Assembly (NCBI GenBank): GCA_937899365.1
Contig: CALBPH010000630.1
Coordinates: 1-43,605 of the forward strand
DNA: 43,605 nt
Origin: an uncultured Leptolyngbya sp.
GTDB taxonomy: Bacteria; Cyanobacteriota; Cyanobacteriia; Phormidesmidales; Phormidesmidaceae
Direction: 5' to 3'
Shown here piece after piece: positions 43,462-43,605 of this stretch (its first letter is position 1; each line of letters begins with the position of its first letter). Both the position numbers and the translations under genes were made by a program. Below the pieces are notes generated by a model that did no database searches, was not told the DNA's origin, and was given only the letters and a program-made list of their open reading frames with translations.

Positions 43462-43605
43462 ATGCTGAAGATTAAAATATACCTTGAAGTGACTCAGCAC
43501 GAGTTTAAGGGAATGGTCTGTGGCAGAATCGACAGAACTGTGATCACTGCCCTAGGCATTTTCTTCACAAGTTCTCATTTCGGTGCCTCGTCATTTAGTC
43601 TTGAG
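43462..43605 (+). CDS. Open frame running off the right edge (doubtful)
   Basis: From ATG 43462 the frame stays open for 48 codons to the window end (begins MLKIKIYLEVTQHEFKGM). No Shine-Dalgarno sequence, no motif I recognise, and the region is AT-rich. It could be the start of a gene or chance. Confidence 0.18.
   Translation, partial: MLKIKIYLEVTQHEFKGMVCGRIDRTVITALGIFFTSSHFGASSFSLE

Larger units (their letters stand above)
42636..43605. other. AT-rich gene-poor stretch at the right end
   Basis: Nearly 1 kb, clearly richer in A+T than the rest of the window, with no gene I can support. It contains clustered dyads: CTATACTAG-N6-CTAGTATAG (43042-43065), CTCTCGAGAG (43068-43077), AATTGT-N5-ACAATT (43130-43146); and a direct repeat ACTAGAGT (43046-43053, 43080-43087). 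A perfect AGGAGGT at 43188 leads into a GTG (43199) that reaches a stop after three codons. It may be a long regulatory region for a gene beyond the edge, or the remains of a decayed element. Confidence 0.5.

Noticed and set aside
1..43605. CRISPR array, IS transposase, toxin-antitoxin or restriction genes
   Set aside because: Looked for throughout; no regularly spaced repeats and no matching protein motifs found.

Overview
The window is cyanobacterial chromosome. It carries psaD (photosystem I ferredoxin-docking subunit), a cyanobacterial-type dnaK3-dnaJ pair, plant/cyanobacterial-type ispH, minCDE, a DICT-domain histidine kinase, a relative of a thylakoid photosystem I accumulation protein, and 17 copies of the cyanobacterial HIP1 octamer GCGATCGC. 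Codon use and gene density are even across about 42.6 kb. Nothing looks like a large integrated element, and I see no IS transposase, CRISPR array or rRNA. From gene content alone a filamentous, Leptolyngbya-like cyanobacterium would fit, but that is an impression.

Layout. 1-3.6 kb: nagA (cut by the left edge), divergent purE, and amt with a possible NtcA site and a terminator. 3.9-9.1 kb: DICT-GAF histidine kinase, a convergent AMIN-domain secreted protein, a 31-residue membrane ORF, a PRX-like redoxin, and dnaJ. 9.1-12.5 kb: dnaK3 with a roughly 400-residue disordered tail, then tRNA-Leu(UAG) with a strong terminator. 12.5-20 kb: DUF4349 lipoprotein, nucleotide-sugar epimerase, pnp with a terminator, tpiA, GAF-GGDEF diguanylate cyclase. 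20-24 kb, leftward: TPR protein, tilS, and a PstS-like protein that carries helical-type repeats on both sides of a transmembrane segment. 24.5-27.1 kb: minC-minD-minE, closed by a 52-bp perfect palindrome. 27.1-29 kb, leftward: SpoU methyltransferase, PSI-accumulation-type thioredoxin-fold protein, lipoprotein. 29.2-34.8 kb, rightward: ychF, an overlapping VOC protein, a membrane-anchored SGNH hydrolase, ispH, a 456-residue protein of unknown function. 34.9-38.8 kb: ABC-2 permease, psaD, trpE, a polytopic membrane protein. 39-42.6 kb: mannose-1-phosphate guanylyltransferase, LCP ligase, a 24-codon ORF, a second SGNH hydrolase. 42.65-43.6 kb: an AT-rich stretch rich in dyads, with no recognisable gene.

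How the genes relate. Most are housekeeping: purine, tryptophan and isoprenoid synthesis, glycolysis, RNA turnover, tRNA modification, division-site selection. Two themes recur. One is the thylakoid and photosystem I: psaD, the PSI-accumulation protein, and DnaK3/DnaJ, which is thylakoid-associated in other cyanobacteria. The other is the cell envelope and surface glycans: AMIN protein, epimerase, GDP-mannose synthesis, LCP ligase, two SGNH hydrolases.

I found no obvious new defence or mobile system. The items most worth a second look are the two-sided repeat protein next to min, the extreme DnaK3 tail, the 52-bp palindrome, two very short membrane ORFs, and a possible small RNA between ispH and the unknown gene.
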